The translations under genes were made by a program, and so were the position numbers. Below the pieces are notes generated by a model that did no database searches, was not told the DNA's origin, and worked only from the letters and a program-made list of their open reading frames with translations. Of a stretch of DNA of 64,000 nt, positions 19,153-29,255 are shown piece after piece; position 1 is the stretch's first letter; every line of letters starts with the position of its first letter. The stretch spans positions 62,001 to 126,000 of the forward strand of contig BCJJ01000011.1 of assembly GCA_039545355.1 (NCBI GenBank), given 5' to 3'. The DNA is from Trichosporon coremiiforme. Taxonomy: Eukaryota > Basidiomycota > Tremellomycetes > Trichosporonales > Trichosporonaceae.

Positions 19153-19202
19153 AGAGGTCCCCGCCCGCTTAGTAGAGCCGTAGCCCATAACATTAGTAGA
19201 GA

Positions 19203-19210
19203 TCACGTGA
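19203..19210 (+). promoter_or_regulatory. Palindrome TCACGTGA upstream of the uL24-like gene
   Basis: Perfect octamer TCACGTGA, about 195 bases before the ATG at 19404. The same octamer occurs upstream of 6-phosphogluconolactonase and RCL1. Confidence 0.3.
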
Positions 19211-19403
19211 TGCAGTGGATGATTAGAAAATGATGTGTGCAAGTTTTCGGGATGGGTTTGGGTGGTGGAGGCTTGTGATAACGGGCTCTCGACGAAAAGT
19301 CCGAGTCCGCCCTCTCGACTATCACTCGACCAAGACAGAGCTAGACAGACCTCATCTGACCGCCTCGAGCACGCCGACACCCAACGAGAACGACGAGCCC
19401 AAC

Positions 19404-20606
19404 ATGACGGTTCTCGACAGGCTCCCGAGGGGTGCGTATGTCCCCTCCATCCTTCCCTCGCCATCAACGCACTGCTAACGCCCAGGCTTCCGCCACATGG
19501 AGGTGATGAACAAGGAGAAGTTCGTGAACCAGCGGTACGCTGCGCGCGCGCCCAAGCCGCCCCACAAGTACACGGCGCAGAAGGACCGTATCCGGCGCTG
19601 GAACGTCGTGCCGGGCGACAAGGTGCGCCTGATGGTGGGCAAGCCGGACGAGAAGTTCGACACCTCGAAAGGCCCCAAGGTGTGGCGCGTGTACACGGTG
19701 ACGGGAGTGGACATGGCGAACAACCGCGTCTTCCTCGACGGCTTCACGCACGTGAGGTCGACCAAGATCCACCCCATCCCGTCCGAGGAGGAGCTGGCCA
19801 AGATGACCGACGACGAGCGCCAGTCCTACATCCAGCAGCGCAACTTTACGCGCATCCGCCGTCCCGTGCACTACTCGAACGTCCAGCTGTGCGTGCGCGA
19901 CGCGGGCGCCGACAGTGTGTTCGCGACGCGTGTCGCGACCAGCGCGCCCAAGTACAACCCCGCAGTGGGCCGCCTGCAGTGGCAGCGATACGCGGCCGCT
20001 CTCTCTGGAGAAGCGTCGGCCAGCACCGGACTCGAGCGCGACCCCGCCCGCGACCAGGTCAACATCCCCTGGCCCATCAGCGAGCCGAAGGAGCCGGCCG
20101 AGCCCCAGCCGCAGGACACGGCCGAGCGCGCCTCGGCCTCGTCGTCGCTCAACCTGCAGGGCGCCTCTCGCATCCCGCGCCCCCTGATTCCGACCTCGCT
20201 CCGTGGCCCCGCCCCGGGACCGGAGGACCAGGACTGGGCCGACGAGTACGTCTTTGCGCCCGAATCGCGCACGAGCCCGGAACTCGAGGCCGCCCTCCCG
20301 CTCTACCTGCAGGAGGAGCTGAGCCCGCGCTTCGCCCGCGCCAAGATGATCAAGGGCTGGAACCAGCGCCGCGAGGCCGAGGCCGAGGCGCGCGAGGCCT
20401 ACGTCCACGCCGCCGTGGGCGAGTGGGAGGCCAACGGCCGCGACAAGGGGATCGAGGAGCTGCTGACGCTCGACGCCGTCCGCCTCGAGGGCATCACGCT
20501 GCGTCCGCGAACCCGCGCCGAGATCCGCGAAGCCGCCGGGCGCGAGTTTGACACCCAGCTCGCGCACAGCGCAAACTCACCCGTCGCGCCGCCGCTGCGG
20601 GAATGA
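19404..20606 (+). CDS. Mitochondrial large-subunit ribosomal protein uL24-like
   Basis: Exons 19404-19431 and 19486-20606 give 382 residues. The intron (54 nt, CTAACGCCCAG) joins a nine-residue start MTVLDRLPR to G-FRHMEVM. A KOW-type segment near residues 55-105 (WNVVPGDKVRLMVG, then WRVYTVTGVD, NRVFLDGFTHVRS) matches uL24, which initiates large-subunit assembly. The long charged C-terminal half is typical of fungal mitoribosomal expansions. The stop TGA at 20604-20606 overlaps the ATG of a second basic open frame (20603-20767), which may be the real C-terminus if a -1 frameshift or sequence error exists. The paralogy to cytosolic L26 is less likely because the N-terminus and length differ. 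Confidence 0.8.
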
Positions 20607-20767
20607 AGTTCCAGCTCGCTACGGGCCAGTGGGTGCCGGGTGCCAAGGGAGAGGAGATTCTGCGCAAGAAGAACCGCAAGGAGCGCAAGCTTAGGAAGAT
20701 TGAGGAGCGTCTGAGCAGCATCAAGCTCGAGGACGCACCGAACCAGGCTATTCCGGCTGGACACTAG
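20603..20767 (+). CDS. 54-codon basic open frame overlapping the uL24-like stop (ATGA)
   Basis: Reading from the ATG that overlaps the preceding TGA gives 54 residues starting MKFQLATGQWVPGAKGEE, then a Lys/Arg-rich helix (LRKKNRKERKLRKIEERL) and a PNQAIPAGH end. This composition resembles the C-terminus of a ribosomal protein, not random sequence. No canonical GT-AG intron between 20480 and 20625 would fuse it to the upstream frame. Options are a -1 frameshift, termination-reinitiation at ATGA, or a one-base assembly error. I place it as a separate feature because the DNA as given does not join it. Confidence 0.5.
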   Translation: MKFQLATGQWVPGAKGEEILRKKNRKERKLRKIEERLSSIKLEDAPNQAIPAGH

Positions 20768-20853
20768 GCAACCACTACTAGCACATCCCACTGTAGAATT
20801 TCTGATTATTTTATCCCATGCATTGACCATTCTCATTCTCCACTTCTACTTGT

Positions 20854-22749
20854 CTAGGGGCCTATCGGAGAGCGGGTGGAGGCGAGGAGGCGGTCGAGCG
20901 TGGTACTAGAGGTTGGTGGTGCCGAGACGGTTGCAGTGTACAGGCTCGTTACAATGTGTGTGCCGGCATGCTGGGTCGTGGGCTGCTCTGCAGAACCTCG
21001 GAGAGTGGTCGGCTGCATGCTGGGATCCGCCGCTGTGGAGGCGGCCGCACCGAATGCTGGGAGCAGACCCCATCCTCTGAAGAGCGAGTCGACCCGCTTC
21101 GTGTACGCTACCTCGAGCGACTCTCCCTCCCGCTTCAACCCAGCATCGAGCATGAGCGCCAGTCGTCGCAAACGCCACACGACGTTCGGGATACGTTCAA
21201 GCGGGCGGACAGAGTTCTGAGCCGCGGGAACCACGTTCAATCGCTCAAGGTAAGGCAGGAGCATCTTCAGGTCGTCCGGCGTCTGCGCTGCACCGGCGAG
21301 ATATGGCGCGGATCGCCAGCCCTGGACGGGAAATGTTGTTGCGGCGCACAGTTGCAGTGTTCCGCTGAAGTCACCGGCACGCGCACAGGCTCGAGCGAGA
21401 CGCGTAAGACACTGCTGCGCGGGATGCTTTGTGGTTCGTGCCCAATGCACTGCCGCCACGGAGACTGGAGGGTGAATTTGAAGGGAGAGAACGGGGTTGG
21501 AGTCGGATTGAAGGGTGAGGTTCGTGTAGTGGAAATGCTGCAACGAAGATGATGCTGATGGGGCTGTCGATGCTGATGAGGCTGTCGATGCTGATGAGGC
21601 TGTCGATGCTGAGGATGATGGGAGTGATGATGATGATGCTGATGACGATGGGGGCGATATTGAAGTGAGTATGGGAGGAGAGCGAAGGTGCGTTTGCTGC
21701 TGCCTAGCCGTTTGACGGCGTTCCTCAGCTGCGACAGTTTCTCTTGGCCGCCGCCTCCGCTGGAAGATGTCGGTACCAGAAGCGAGCAGCTTGTACGCCT
21801 CAATCGCGTCGGCGAGGTCAACCTGCTTGCCTTGCGCGTCAACGAAGCCAGGCGACGTTCCGAGCTCGAGCACGTCGACGATATGGTTGAACGCGGCATT
21901 AAGCTCCTCCATCTCTATCCGCACGTCCATGCCGAGGTCCGCGCTGACAATCTTGTCGAGGAGGCTCGCGAGTAGCGCCGCCCTCGACTCTCGGGATGCC
22001 TGAAGCGCGGGCTCGAACCGAGTGTCACCCTTCGCCACGGCCTTCATGACCTGCCAGTCGACGCAGTGTTGTAGCTTCTGCAGCTCGATCTCATGATGCC
22101 GCGTACCAGCGCGGCGGCGCAGGCCAACGCGACCGAGCAATGTTCGCCGGAGCATGGGGTGGAGCTGGAGTGCGACCCTGTCCAGCCCTCCAAGCGACTC
22201 GAACTTGGCGTTCTGTAATCGCTCGGCACGGTCCAGCATCTCCCCGATCGGCACCTGCTGCAGCGCAAGCATGAGTTGGAACGGCGTCGGGCGTAGGCCG
22301 AGCTCGTACATCGTCTTGAAGACGTGTTCGACGTCGGGCTTGACAGTTCCGTCTTTCGCAGCACGACCGTCAAACCAGCTCTCATTTCGTATTGAGACTA
22401 AAAGAGGCGTAAAGTCGTCCGCCTTCAGACGCGAGTGTTCGATATCGGCAGATCGCACGGGGAAGGCACCTACGCCATGCAGATGCTGGACGCCGTCGAG
22501 CCAATGGTTCCACAACTTCATTTTCGCACTCCACGACCTCCAGCTTTCCTTCTGCGCATTTCGGGGTTGCAGGTCCTTGATCAGCGCGTAGACGTTGTCG
22601 AGGTGCTTGTGGCAGGCGCTCGTCGTTGTCGGTCGTTCGCTTAGCAGCTCGTCGGCGCGCTGCAGCAGCTCGGACGTTGCTAAAGGTGGCCGCTTCGGGT
22701 AATGCCGCTTCAGCAGCGCCTGCCGCAATAGGCGCTGTGTGCCGAGCAT
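20854..22749 (-). CDS. Predicted mitochondrial helical-repeat protein of unknown function
   Basis: A 631-residue single-exon protein. The N-terminus MLGTQRLLRQALLKRHYPKRPP is Arg/Lys-rich and amphipathic, a good mitochondrial presequence. Residues about 40-330 are helical with HKHLDNVYALIKDL, VFKTMYELGLRPTPFQLMLALQQ and PALQASRESRAALLASLLDKIV, which resembles PPR-type helical pairs (the GLRPTPFQL phrase in particular) but does not make a regular array. Residues about 380-420 are a Ser/Ala/Thr tract encoded by an 18-bp tandem repeat. A second helical block (RLARACARAGDFSGTLQL) follows. A role in mitochondrial RNA or translation is plausible, not shown. Confidence 0.65.
   Translation of the reverse strand: MLGTQRLLRQALLKRHYPKRPPLATSELLQRADELLSERPTTTSACHKHLDNVYALIKDLQPRNAQKESWRSWSAKMKLWNHWLDGVQHLHGVGAFPVRSADIEHSRLKADDFTPLLVSIRNESWFDGRAAKDGTVKPDVEHVFKTMYELGLRPTPFQLMLALQQVPIGEMLDRAERLQNAKFESLGGLDRVALQLHPMLRRTLLGRVGLRRRAGTRHHEIELQKLQHCVDWQVMKAVAKGDTRFEPALQASRESRAALLASLLDKIVSADLGMDVRIEMEELNAAFNHIVDVLELGTSPGFVDAQGKQVDLADAIEAYKLLASGTDIFQRRRRPRETVAAEERRQTARQQQTHLRSPPILTSISPPSSSASSSSLPSSSASTASSASTASSASTAPSASSSLQHFHYTNLTLQSDSNPVLSLQIHPPVSVAAVHWARTTKHPAQQCLTRLARACARAGDFSGTLQLCAATTFPVQGWRSAPYLAGAAQTPDDLKMLLPYLERLNVVPAAQNSVRPLERIPNVVWRLRRLALMLDAGLKREGESLEVAYTKRVDSLFRGWGLLPAFGAAASTAADPSMQPTTLRGSAEQPTTQHAGTHIVTSLYTATVSAPPTSSTTLDRLLASTRSPIGP
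21551..21614. repeat. 18-bp coding tandem repeat
   Basis: Three and a half copies of GATGCTGATGAGGCTGTC, the first with one mismatch, encode a Ser-Ala-Ser-Thr-Ala tract on the minus strand within the gene at 20854-22749. It is a likely length-variable site between strains. Confidence 0.75.
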
Positions 22750-23164
22750 TGGGCAGCGTTGTGGGTGTCAAAAGGTAGGGTGGACGGTGGGTTAAAGCTC
22801 AGAGGGAAGGACGAAAGTTGGACTTGTTGCTCGACGCAAAAGTGGAGGTGCAGTGGAGGTCTGGTGGAGGCAGGATTATGTAACAGGACGGGTCCCAGCG
22901 ACCTCACACCCAAGACGAGACGACAGCTAAGCATACAAGCTGACAGGTGCGCACAAGGAAGAGAGTCTTTGGTACCTGTGAAAAGAGGCATAGTCCACCG
23001 TTCATGCTGTGTAAGCCGTCCGCAGGCGACTCGGGTGAACGCCGAAGGTTGCTCCGCTGAAAATACGAAGTCCGACCACTTCCGGCGGCAACCCGATGTT
23101 GTCTAGCGCTACGCGAAAATGCATGTCATGGAATGGTACAACGGAACAGTGATGTGGATGAGAG
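22750..23164. other. Intergenic between two minus-strand genes
   Basis: About 415 bases between the start of the helical-repeat gene and the end of the SDHAF4 gene. I see no gene in it. Confidence 0.4.
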
Positions 23165-23563
23165 TTAGAAGTCCTGTATCGTCAGCTGGTTTACATCGGC
23201 TCAGCTCACCGTCGCCCTTCCGCCGAACTGCCAGTCAGCGTCACCGGCGATGAACGGGTCCTGCTTCGGGCCACCGATCTCGCCCGTCTTCGGGTTGACG
23301 TCTCCCTCGAACTCGGGCTTGGGGCCCTTGCGGAGATCACGGTGCTCGAGCTCCTCGGCGGCGGCCTCGAACTCTGCCTCTGTCAGGGGGTCGGCGGTCG
23401 GCGCAACCTGGTTCTGGCGGATGAGCTCCTCCATCTCGGCCTGCTCCTTGGGCGGCAGGGGCAGGGGTCCGGGACGGCCGAAGGAGCCAAAGTCGGAGCG
23501 GGCGACGGAGGTGGTCGCAAAGGAGCGAGCGAAGACCTTGGTACGGAGAAGACGGACGAGCAT
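23165..23563 (-). CDS. SDHAF4: Succinate dehydrogenase assembly factor 4
   Basis: Exons 23563-23210 and 23173-23165 give 120 residues. SDHAF4 (yeast Sdh8) binds flavinated Sdh1 in the mitochondrial matrix and promotes its joining to Sdh2. The N-terminus MLVRLLRTKVFARSFATTS is a presequence. The conserved C-terminus reads NPKTGEIGGPKQDP, GDADWQFGGRAT|DF. The last two codons and stop are on a second exon behind a 36-nt intron (GTGAGC, CTGACGATACAG); without it the frame would end in a non-family tail. The terminal Asp-Phe is a hallmark of the family, which supports the tiny last exon. It diverges from APN1 with 188 bases between starts. Confidence 0.92.
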
Positions 23564-23751
23564 AGTTGATGTTGCGGAGGAAGGAGGTCGGAGCAGATCG
23601 AAGCCGACTTTCCATCGCCGCCGAGCATGTCTGGCGGAGGCAAATGAGATGACATCAGGTAGTCACCTGCGTTTATTTTGATCCAGTCGCGTCAACCGCC
23701 GTCAACTCTACCTCTCCCACCATTCTCCGTTTCGCACGCCCATTCAGCAGC

Positions 23752-25077
23752 ATGCCGGCCCGCAAGCGTGCCGCGTCGGCGGCTTCGTCCCTTTCCCCGC
23801 CACCCCCTACGAAGGCGAAGACGACCAAGGCTACAGCAAAGGCGCCACCGAAGAAGAAGGCTCCCAAGTCCAAGTTCCCGGCCGCGATCGACGTCGCGAA
23901 CCACCCGCCTCGACAGGGCTTGCCGGCTTACGTGTTCCCCACTCCGCACAATACGAACGGCGCGATCGTGCCGCCCGACTACACCCAGCCTCTCTTCGTT
24001 GGCGCGCACGTCTCCATCGCTGGCGGCGTTGCCGGCGCGCTCCTCCGGGCAGGCAAGATGGGCGGAAACGGTCTCGCCATGTTCGTCAAGGGCCACCGGA
24101 CGTGGAAAGCGAAGCCGCTCGAGGCCGACGCGATCAACGACTGGAAGGCGCTCTTTAAGCCGACCTCGGAGGGAGGTCTGGGCTACGGCCCGGAGCACGT
24201 CCTCGTGCACGGCAACTACCTCATCAACCTGGGCAACCCGGACGAGGCGAAGTGGGCACAGGCGTACGAGTGCTTCCGCGACGACATTGCGCGCTGCCAC
24301 CAGCTCGGCATCAAGCTGTACAACTGGCACCCCGGTTCGACCGTTGCGGCATGCACGAAGGAGGAGAGCTTCGCGCTCGTCGCCAAGGCGATCAACCAGG
24401 TCCACAAGGACGTGCCCGAGGTCGTGACCGTGATCGAGAACATGGCGAATGCTGGCAGCAACATCCTCGGCACCGCCTTCTCCGACTTGGCGTCCATGAT
24501 CGATCTCGTCGAGAACAAGGACCGCGTGCGCGTGTGTCTCGACACGTGCCACCTCTTCGCGGCGGGCTACGACTTCCGCACCCCCGAGGCATACGCCAGC
24601 ATGATGGAAGACTTTGAGCAGACTGTCGGACGCAAGTATCTCGGCGGCATCCACCTGAACGACTCCAAGGGCGAGCTCGGGTGCAACCGCGACCTGCACG
24701 AGAACATTGGGCTCGGCTGTATCGGCCTGAGCGGGTTCCGGAATCTGATGCGCGACTCGGGCATGGCCGGCATTCCCATGGTGCTTGAGACGCCAAGCGG
24801 GCCGGGGAAGAGTGTCGAGGACGGAGAACTCGACATTTGGACGAAGGAGGTGGGGCTGCTATATGAGATCCAGAAGATCGGGGACGAGGAGTGGACGGAA
24901 GAGAAGGAGAAGGAGGTCGCGGATCGGTGGAGGAAGGAGCGCGATGCCATTGACCCGCCGAAGGGCAAGGGCAAGCCGCCGCCGAAGAAGAAGGCGCCGG
25001 CAAAGAAGCCCGCAAAGAAGAGGGGAAAAAAGGACGAGACGTCTGAGTCCGAGTCCGAGGCCGACTTTAGCGATTAG
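23752..25077 (+). CDS. APN1: AP endonuclease IV (Apn1)
   Basis: A 441-residue single-exon enzyme of base-excision repair that cuts abasic sites with three zinc ions in a TIM barrel. Zinc-site motifs are visible in order: VHGNYLINL, YNWHPGS, VIENMA, CLDTCHLFAAGYDFR, IHLNDSKGELGCNRDLHENIG and VLETPSG. The N-terminal 45 residues and C-terminal 50 residues are Lys/Pro-rich (KKKAPKSK, PPKKKAPAKKPAKKRGKK), likely nuclear localisation and DNA-binding tails, as in yeast Apn1 whose tail directs nuclear import. The start at 23752 is the first ATG of the frame. It converges on the LYR gene with 89 bases between ends. Confidence 0.96.
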   Translation: MPARKRAASAASSLSPPPPTKAKTTKATAKAPPKKKAPKSKFPAAIDVANHPPRQGLPAYVFPTPHNTNGAIVPPDYTQPLFVGAHVSIAGGVAGALLRAGKMGGNGLAMFVKGHRTWKAKPLEADAINDWKALFKPTSEGGLGYGPEHVLVHGNYLINLGNPDEAKWAQAYECFRDDIARCHQLGIKLYNWHPGSTVAACTKEESFALVAKAINQVHKDVPEVVTVIENMANAGSNILGTAFSDLASMIDLVENKDRVRVCLDTCHLFAAGYDFRTPEAYASMMEDFEQTVGRKYLGGIHLNDSKGELGCNRDLHENIGLGCIGLSGFRNLMRDSGMAGIPMVLETPSGPGKSVEDGELDIWTKEVGLLYEIQKIGDEEWTEEKEKEVADRWRKERDAIDPPKGKGKPPPKKKAPAKKPAKKRGKKDETSESESEADFSD

Positions 25078-25166
25078 ACGTAGACGTAAGCCAAAAGTAC
25101 TTGATGTCAGCTATAGCCGTGTAAATGTACATGTGTAAGATGCATATGATGTGATGCTCTCTAAAT

Positions 25167-26072
25167 CTATCGGCACTCCTCCCATGTGCCCGTGACCCAC
25201 TGTCCCGCCTTCGTCTGCTTCACCCACCCCAGCTGGTCCCATAACCGCTTATACACCCGCGTAAGCAGTCGCGGCGTGATGACAGTCGCCGGTCCCCACG
25301 TCCTCGGGTTCTCTCTCGTGTGCGCAGGTCGTGGGCGGGGATACGGGTCCGGGGGCTGTCCCCTCCTCCTCCGTCTGGGATACACGGCCCTCAAAGACGC
25401 TGGCAGATTCTCAAACGTCTGCAAACTCCGCGTGTCGACCGGTTCGTTGACTGTCGGGGGTGCGTCCCCCCTCTCCCGTCTCGGCAGGGGTAGCTCGAAC
25501 CCCCGTCCCTCCAAACCAGCGAGGACGCGCAAACTCTCCGCGACGCCCTTTCCCTCCCACCCCGTCCTGGCGCTTCCCTTAATAGTGAGCGGGACGGCAG
25601 TGATGGAATCCCACTCCCGCTCCCATTTCCGCCTCTCCTCCCTCTCCAGCACCTTTCGCGGCGTCTCCGTCCTCGCTCTTGCCGGCTTCAGACTCCCGCC
25701 CTTGACTTTCAACAGCGGCTTCAACGGAGGAGGGACGGGCTGGAGCGTCCTCGGCGGGAAACGGGGGGCTTCACCCCACACGTTGGGCGGGAAATGGGAC
25801 GAAAGCGTGATGTTCTTGACCAGATGCCAGCGCACGCTTCCGCCTTGCCCGTAGGAGTACTTCAGCAGGCGCTCAAGGGCGTGGGGGTGGCATGCGACTG
25901 CGGCGCGTAGTTGCCGGAGAGCCTTTGAGGCGTGCTTGTCTTTTGATTCGCGGAGAAAGGTCCGGAATTCCGGCACGAGGACAGACCACACGTGCGGGTC
26001 GGGGAGGTACTGGAGGTTCTTGAGGTAGCGGCGGTAGAGCTGCCGCGGGGTCGTGACTGTGGTTGTCGACAT
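25167..26072 (-). CDS. LYR-motif mitochondrial protein (Cup1-like)
   Basis: A 301-residue single-exon protein. Near the N-terminus PRQLYRRYLKNLQYLP is an LYR motif, followed by the Phe (VPEFRTFLRES) and helices (KALRQLRAAVACHPHALERLLKYSYGQ) of the small LYR fold. LYR proteins work in mitochondrial complex assembly or iron-sulfur transfer with acyl-carrier protein. The long Arg/Pro-rich extension (residues about 100-300) exceeds classical LYRM proteins and fits the fungal Cup1-like group with an LYR N-terminal domain. The ATG at 26072 puts the LYR motif about 10 residues from the start; the frame is also open to an ATG at 26117. It diverges from the Tim-like gene. Confidence 0.7.
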   Translation of the reverse strand: MSTTTVTTPRQLYRRYLKNLQYLPDPHVWSVLVPEFRTFLRESKDKHASKALRQLRAAVACHPHALERLLKYSYGQGGSVRWHLVKNITLSSHFPPNVWGEAPRFPPRTLQPVPPPLKPLLKVKGGSLKPARARTETPRKVLEREERRKWEREWDSITAVPLTIKGSARTGWEGKGVAESLRVLAGLEGRGFELPLPRRERGDAPPTVNEPVDTRSLQTFENLPASLRAVYPRRRRRGQPPDPYPRPRPAHTRENPRTWGPATVITPRLLTRVYKRLWDQLGWVKQTKAGQWVTGTWEECR

Positions 26073-26443
26073 GGCGGCTGTCTGTGCGCTCGTCGATCGA
26101 GTTCCCGCGGTCGTCAAAAGTCTCGAGGGATGTCGCGGCCGCCGTTCAAGTTGTCAAAGCCGTCGTGCAAGGTGATGTAGTGACGTCGTTGTTGTCGGTG
26201 GACCACCTCTTGAACTTCTCGACATGATAATATAGACCACGTGACCTGACGAAGGTAGACCGTGCCTGAATCTCGGCTGCCTGGCCGCGCGGCCGGATTT
26301 TGATGTCCACCAATGGTCTTTTCCTGTATTGACACGAGCGACGGTGCGGACGAACGCGACGTCCAGTCTTCAACAACCCTTACCTCTCTCTTGCACATCT
26401 CCCCACCCTTCGTCTCCCAACCCGACCCCCTCTTGCCTCCGAC
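26073..26443. other. Divergent promoter between LYR and Tim-like genes
   Basis: About 370 bases with an E-box CACGTG at 26238-26243, roughly 165 and 200 bases from the two starts. No gene is supported. Confidence 0.35.
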
Positions 26444-27341
26444 ATGACGAGTGGGACGAGCGAAGCCGGACCCTCGACGCCCCGGCCGCGCGTCGAGGTC
26501 TCCTCCTCCTCTTCGGGGTTGCACGTCTCGACGGACCGCTCTGGCGAACGAAAACAGTACAACCTCCGACTACCCAGCAACCTGGTGTGGATGGCGCCGA
26601 GTGCGGCTATGATCGGCTTCTTCATCGGCGCGAAGCGCGGCGGAGCCAAGGCGCGTCTCCGTTTCCTCGCCGAGAACGCGCACCGCGCTCCCAAAACGGT
26701 GCAGGGCTGGTACTTCTACACGAAGACAAGGAACTACCGCGTCATGCTCCAGGGCCTCAAGACGGGTACCAAGTACGGACTGTACTTTGGGGGAGCTGTT
26801 GCGGCCTTTGTCGTCGCGGAGGAAGGCGCGGGGTGGCTCAGAGAGAGGCTCGAGCCACCAACAAGACCCAACCCGAACCAGGACCGATACAGTTGGAGGA
26901 AGGGGCCGGTGCATGTTGCGGACGGGGCTGTGGCGGGTGGATCGTTGGCCGCTATTGCGGGACTTGCTTGTGGGTACTCGCTCGGACGAGTGCACAATGT
27001 GCACGAGTGGCAGCTTTCGCAAGAGAACTACAGCTGACAATACAGTCCGCCTACCGAACCCGCTCCTGATCCAGGGTGTCGTGATCTCGACGCTCATGGG
27101 CGGACTCATGTCGGGGCTGCAGCACGTGCAGGACGACCTGTACCCGGAGGCCAAGTTCGAGCAAGCGGCCAAGGAGGCAGTGGACGAGGTCGCGGCCGGA
27201 GATCTGGGCGGCGAGCACCCCGACGACCGACAGCCTCTGCCGGCGGCTGTGCCGGAACTGGGAGGATTGGGAGAACTCGGCAGTGTCTCCCAGCAGCAAC
27301 AGCAGGCGCAGCAGGGCAACAAGTGGTGGTCGTGGAAGTAA
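26444..27341 (+). CDS. Tim17/22-like membrane protein
   Basis: Exons 26444-26969 and 27046-27341 give 273 residues. The core has NLVWMAPSAAMIGFFIGAKRGG, KARLRFLAENAHRAPKTVQGWYFYTKTRNYRVM, a second Gly-rich helix (GLYFGGAVAAFVVAEEG), then GAVAGGSLAAIAGLAF|RLPNPLLIQG and GVVISTLMGGLMSGLQ. The LRFLAENAHR-PKTVQGWYFY block is well conserved in an uncharacterised fungal mitochondrial family with Tim17/22-style glycine-rich membrane helices. The 76-nt intron (GTGGGT, GCTGACAATACAG) was chosen because it keeps frame and restores an F/Y-RLP motif seen in that family; other donors in the region do not keep frame. The Gln-rich C-terminus is variable. Its stop is only 42 bases from the convergent VPS23 stop. 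Confidence 0.72.
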
Positions 27342-27383
27342 TGCATTTTCATCATAGACATTAGCATATCGGTGCTACGCGCG

Positions 27384-29057
27384 CTACCATGTCTGGCCCA
27401 TGCCGTTCAGAATCTTCTCGATCAGCGCGCGCTTCATGTACTGCTCTCGCGCGAGTTGGCGGACCGCCTTCAAGTATCGGTCCAGATCTATGCGCTCCGC
27501 GTCGAGCGCGCGGGTCAGGTGGTAGATCGTGTCGCTGAGTGCATTGTCCTCCGCCACCAGATCGATAAGCCTGAAAGTCAGCTAAGAACGGGCACAGGGT
27601 AGCTTACTGGTTATGCGCAATGCTGATTCCGCACACGACCTCGTCCACTGATACCTCGCCGCGGCGCTCGAGGTCCACGACGCGCTCCTCGCCCTTGCTC
27701 ACGACGTCGGACATCTTCTCGACGACCACGTCGCACACCTTCTTCACTGCCTCGAGGCGCGCCATCTCGTCTCTAATTGCTGGCTCGCCGGAGGCAAGAT
27801 CCTCCCGCCGCTCCAGCAGGGCTTGACGCTGCGATTCCAGGTCGTGCTTCAGTGCTGGAAGGGCGGTGTTCAGGTGCGGCTGCAGAATCGCATGCAGGTG
27901 GATGAGAGAGGGGGGAGGCGGCTTTGGTGGGGCGACCGGAGGTGTGTCGTCTGGCAGGTCTGTCGTCTCGTTGTTCGGGGAGGAGAGGAAGTCATGTCGC
28001 GGCGCGGGCACTGATAAGCTCGCCTGTGGCTGGGGAGGTGGAGGCTGCTGGAGAGGCTGCTGTGGTTGCTGAGGGGGATACGGCGGTTGCTGATGCGGAG
28101 GTGCTGGGGGGTGCTGGTATCCATACTGAGACTGCTGGTGCTGAGGCGGATAAGGCTGCTGCTGATAAGGGACCTGGGGAGGCTGGGGAGGTTGAGGCGG
28201 TTGAGGGGGCTGAGGCGCTCCGGAGTGCTGAGCACGAACTGGTGACTGAGGTGCCGGAGAGTAGTGCTGTTGCTGTTGCTGCTGAGCGAAGTTGAGCGCA
28301 GGCGGAGGCGACATGCTCGCCCGGTACTGCGGGAAGGGGCGGTTGGGGATCGGCGGTGGTGCGTGTCCTTCAGCCTGAGGCTGGGCGCTCTGTGGTGGCG
28401 GCGACAGTCCCGGCCGCGGCGGCACTGGGGGAAAACCGGGATCCATCGAGCCCGACCGACTATGCTGGCCCGGCTGGTTGCTCGGTTGGTATTGCGGCAA
28501 CACTTCTCTCGGTGGCTGGGGCGGGGCGGACTGTTGCGGAGGCGGTGACGACATGCTTGGCTGCCGTGACGGTGTCGGCGTCGGGCCGGGCGGCTTGGCG
28601 TACACTGGCGGCTGGCGTGAGAAGAGCTCGATCATCTTGTTGATGAAGTTCTGCAGCTGCCTGTCCTGCCACCATTCCTGCGCAACTGTGATCCTACCGC
28701 CTGGGTCAACCTCGCGACCTTTGCGGACCCCCATGTCCTTGGTGGGCACGACGAAGGCCATCGGCGGCACCTGCGGGTACTCGTGCGGCAGCCATACGGC
28801 TACAGGGATCTGGTATGTGTTGCCCTTGTAAGGTGTCGGGAGTGTTCCATGGAGCTGCAGGAGCAGCGACGTCTGTCCAGAGTCAAACGCTGATGTCAGT
28901 TTCCTGGCACGCAACGCAACTCACTGAAGGCATCTGTCCGGACTGCGAGGGAGCGGTATTTCCTGAGGATATCGAGGACCTCTGAAAGGATGCGATCCCT
29001 CGCGGGGTATGGCCGGAGAACGGACTTGAGCCAGTCTCTGGTGGCGTCGAGGGACAT
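27384..29057 (-). CDS. VPS23: ESCRT-I subunit Vps23 (TSG101)
   Basis: Exons 29057-28925, 28889-27608 and 27570-27384 give 533 residues. Vps23 recognises ubiquitinated cargo on endosomes. The N-terminal UEV domain has WLKSVLRPYPARDRIL, RTDAFT|FDSGQTSLLLQLHGTLP, NTYQIPVAVWLPHEYPQVPPMAFVVPT and GRITVAQEWW. A Pro/Gln-rich linker spans about residues 150-390. A coiled coil and then the steadiness box (ERIDLDRYLKAVRQLAREQYMKRALIEKI) close the protein. Introns are 35 and 37 nt. The middle is low complexity (PPQPPQPPQPPQ runs), so indels are likely between strains. It diverges from the ArfGAP gene, 198 bases apart. Confidence 0.93.
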
Positions 29058-29255
29058 GGGCGGGGGAGATGGAGTGCAAGAGACGAGGCAATGCGAGATG
29101 CGAGATGAGGATGTCTCCCCCGCATTCGCGTCCACGATCGATCATGTCATAGTTGGTCCCTCGGCTCATCCCCGGATAAACGGATGCAAACCACTCCCTT
29201 GCCCGAGTCCTTCTGCCTCGTCATCAGAATCAGGCATCCAGCAACCACAACAATC

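Noticed and set aside
26970..27036. Tim-like protein ending at the TGA at 27036
   Set aside because: A donor at 26970 and acceptor at 27045 keep frame and restore the conserved RLP segment with a further membrane helix.
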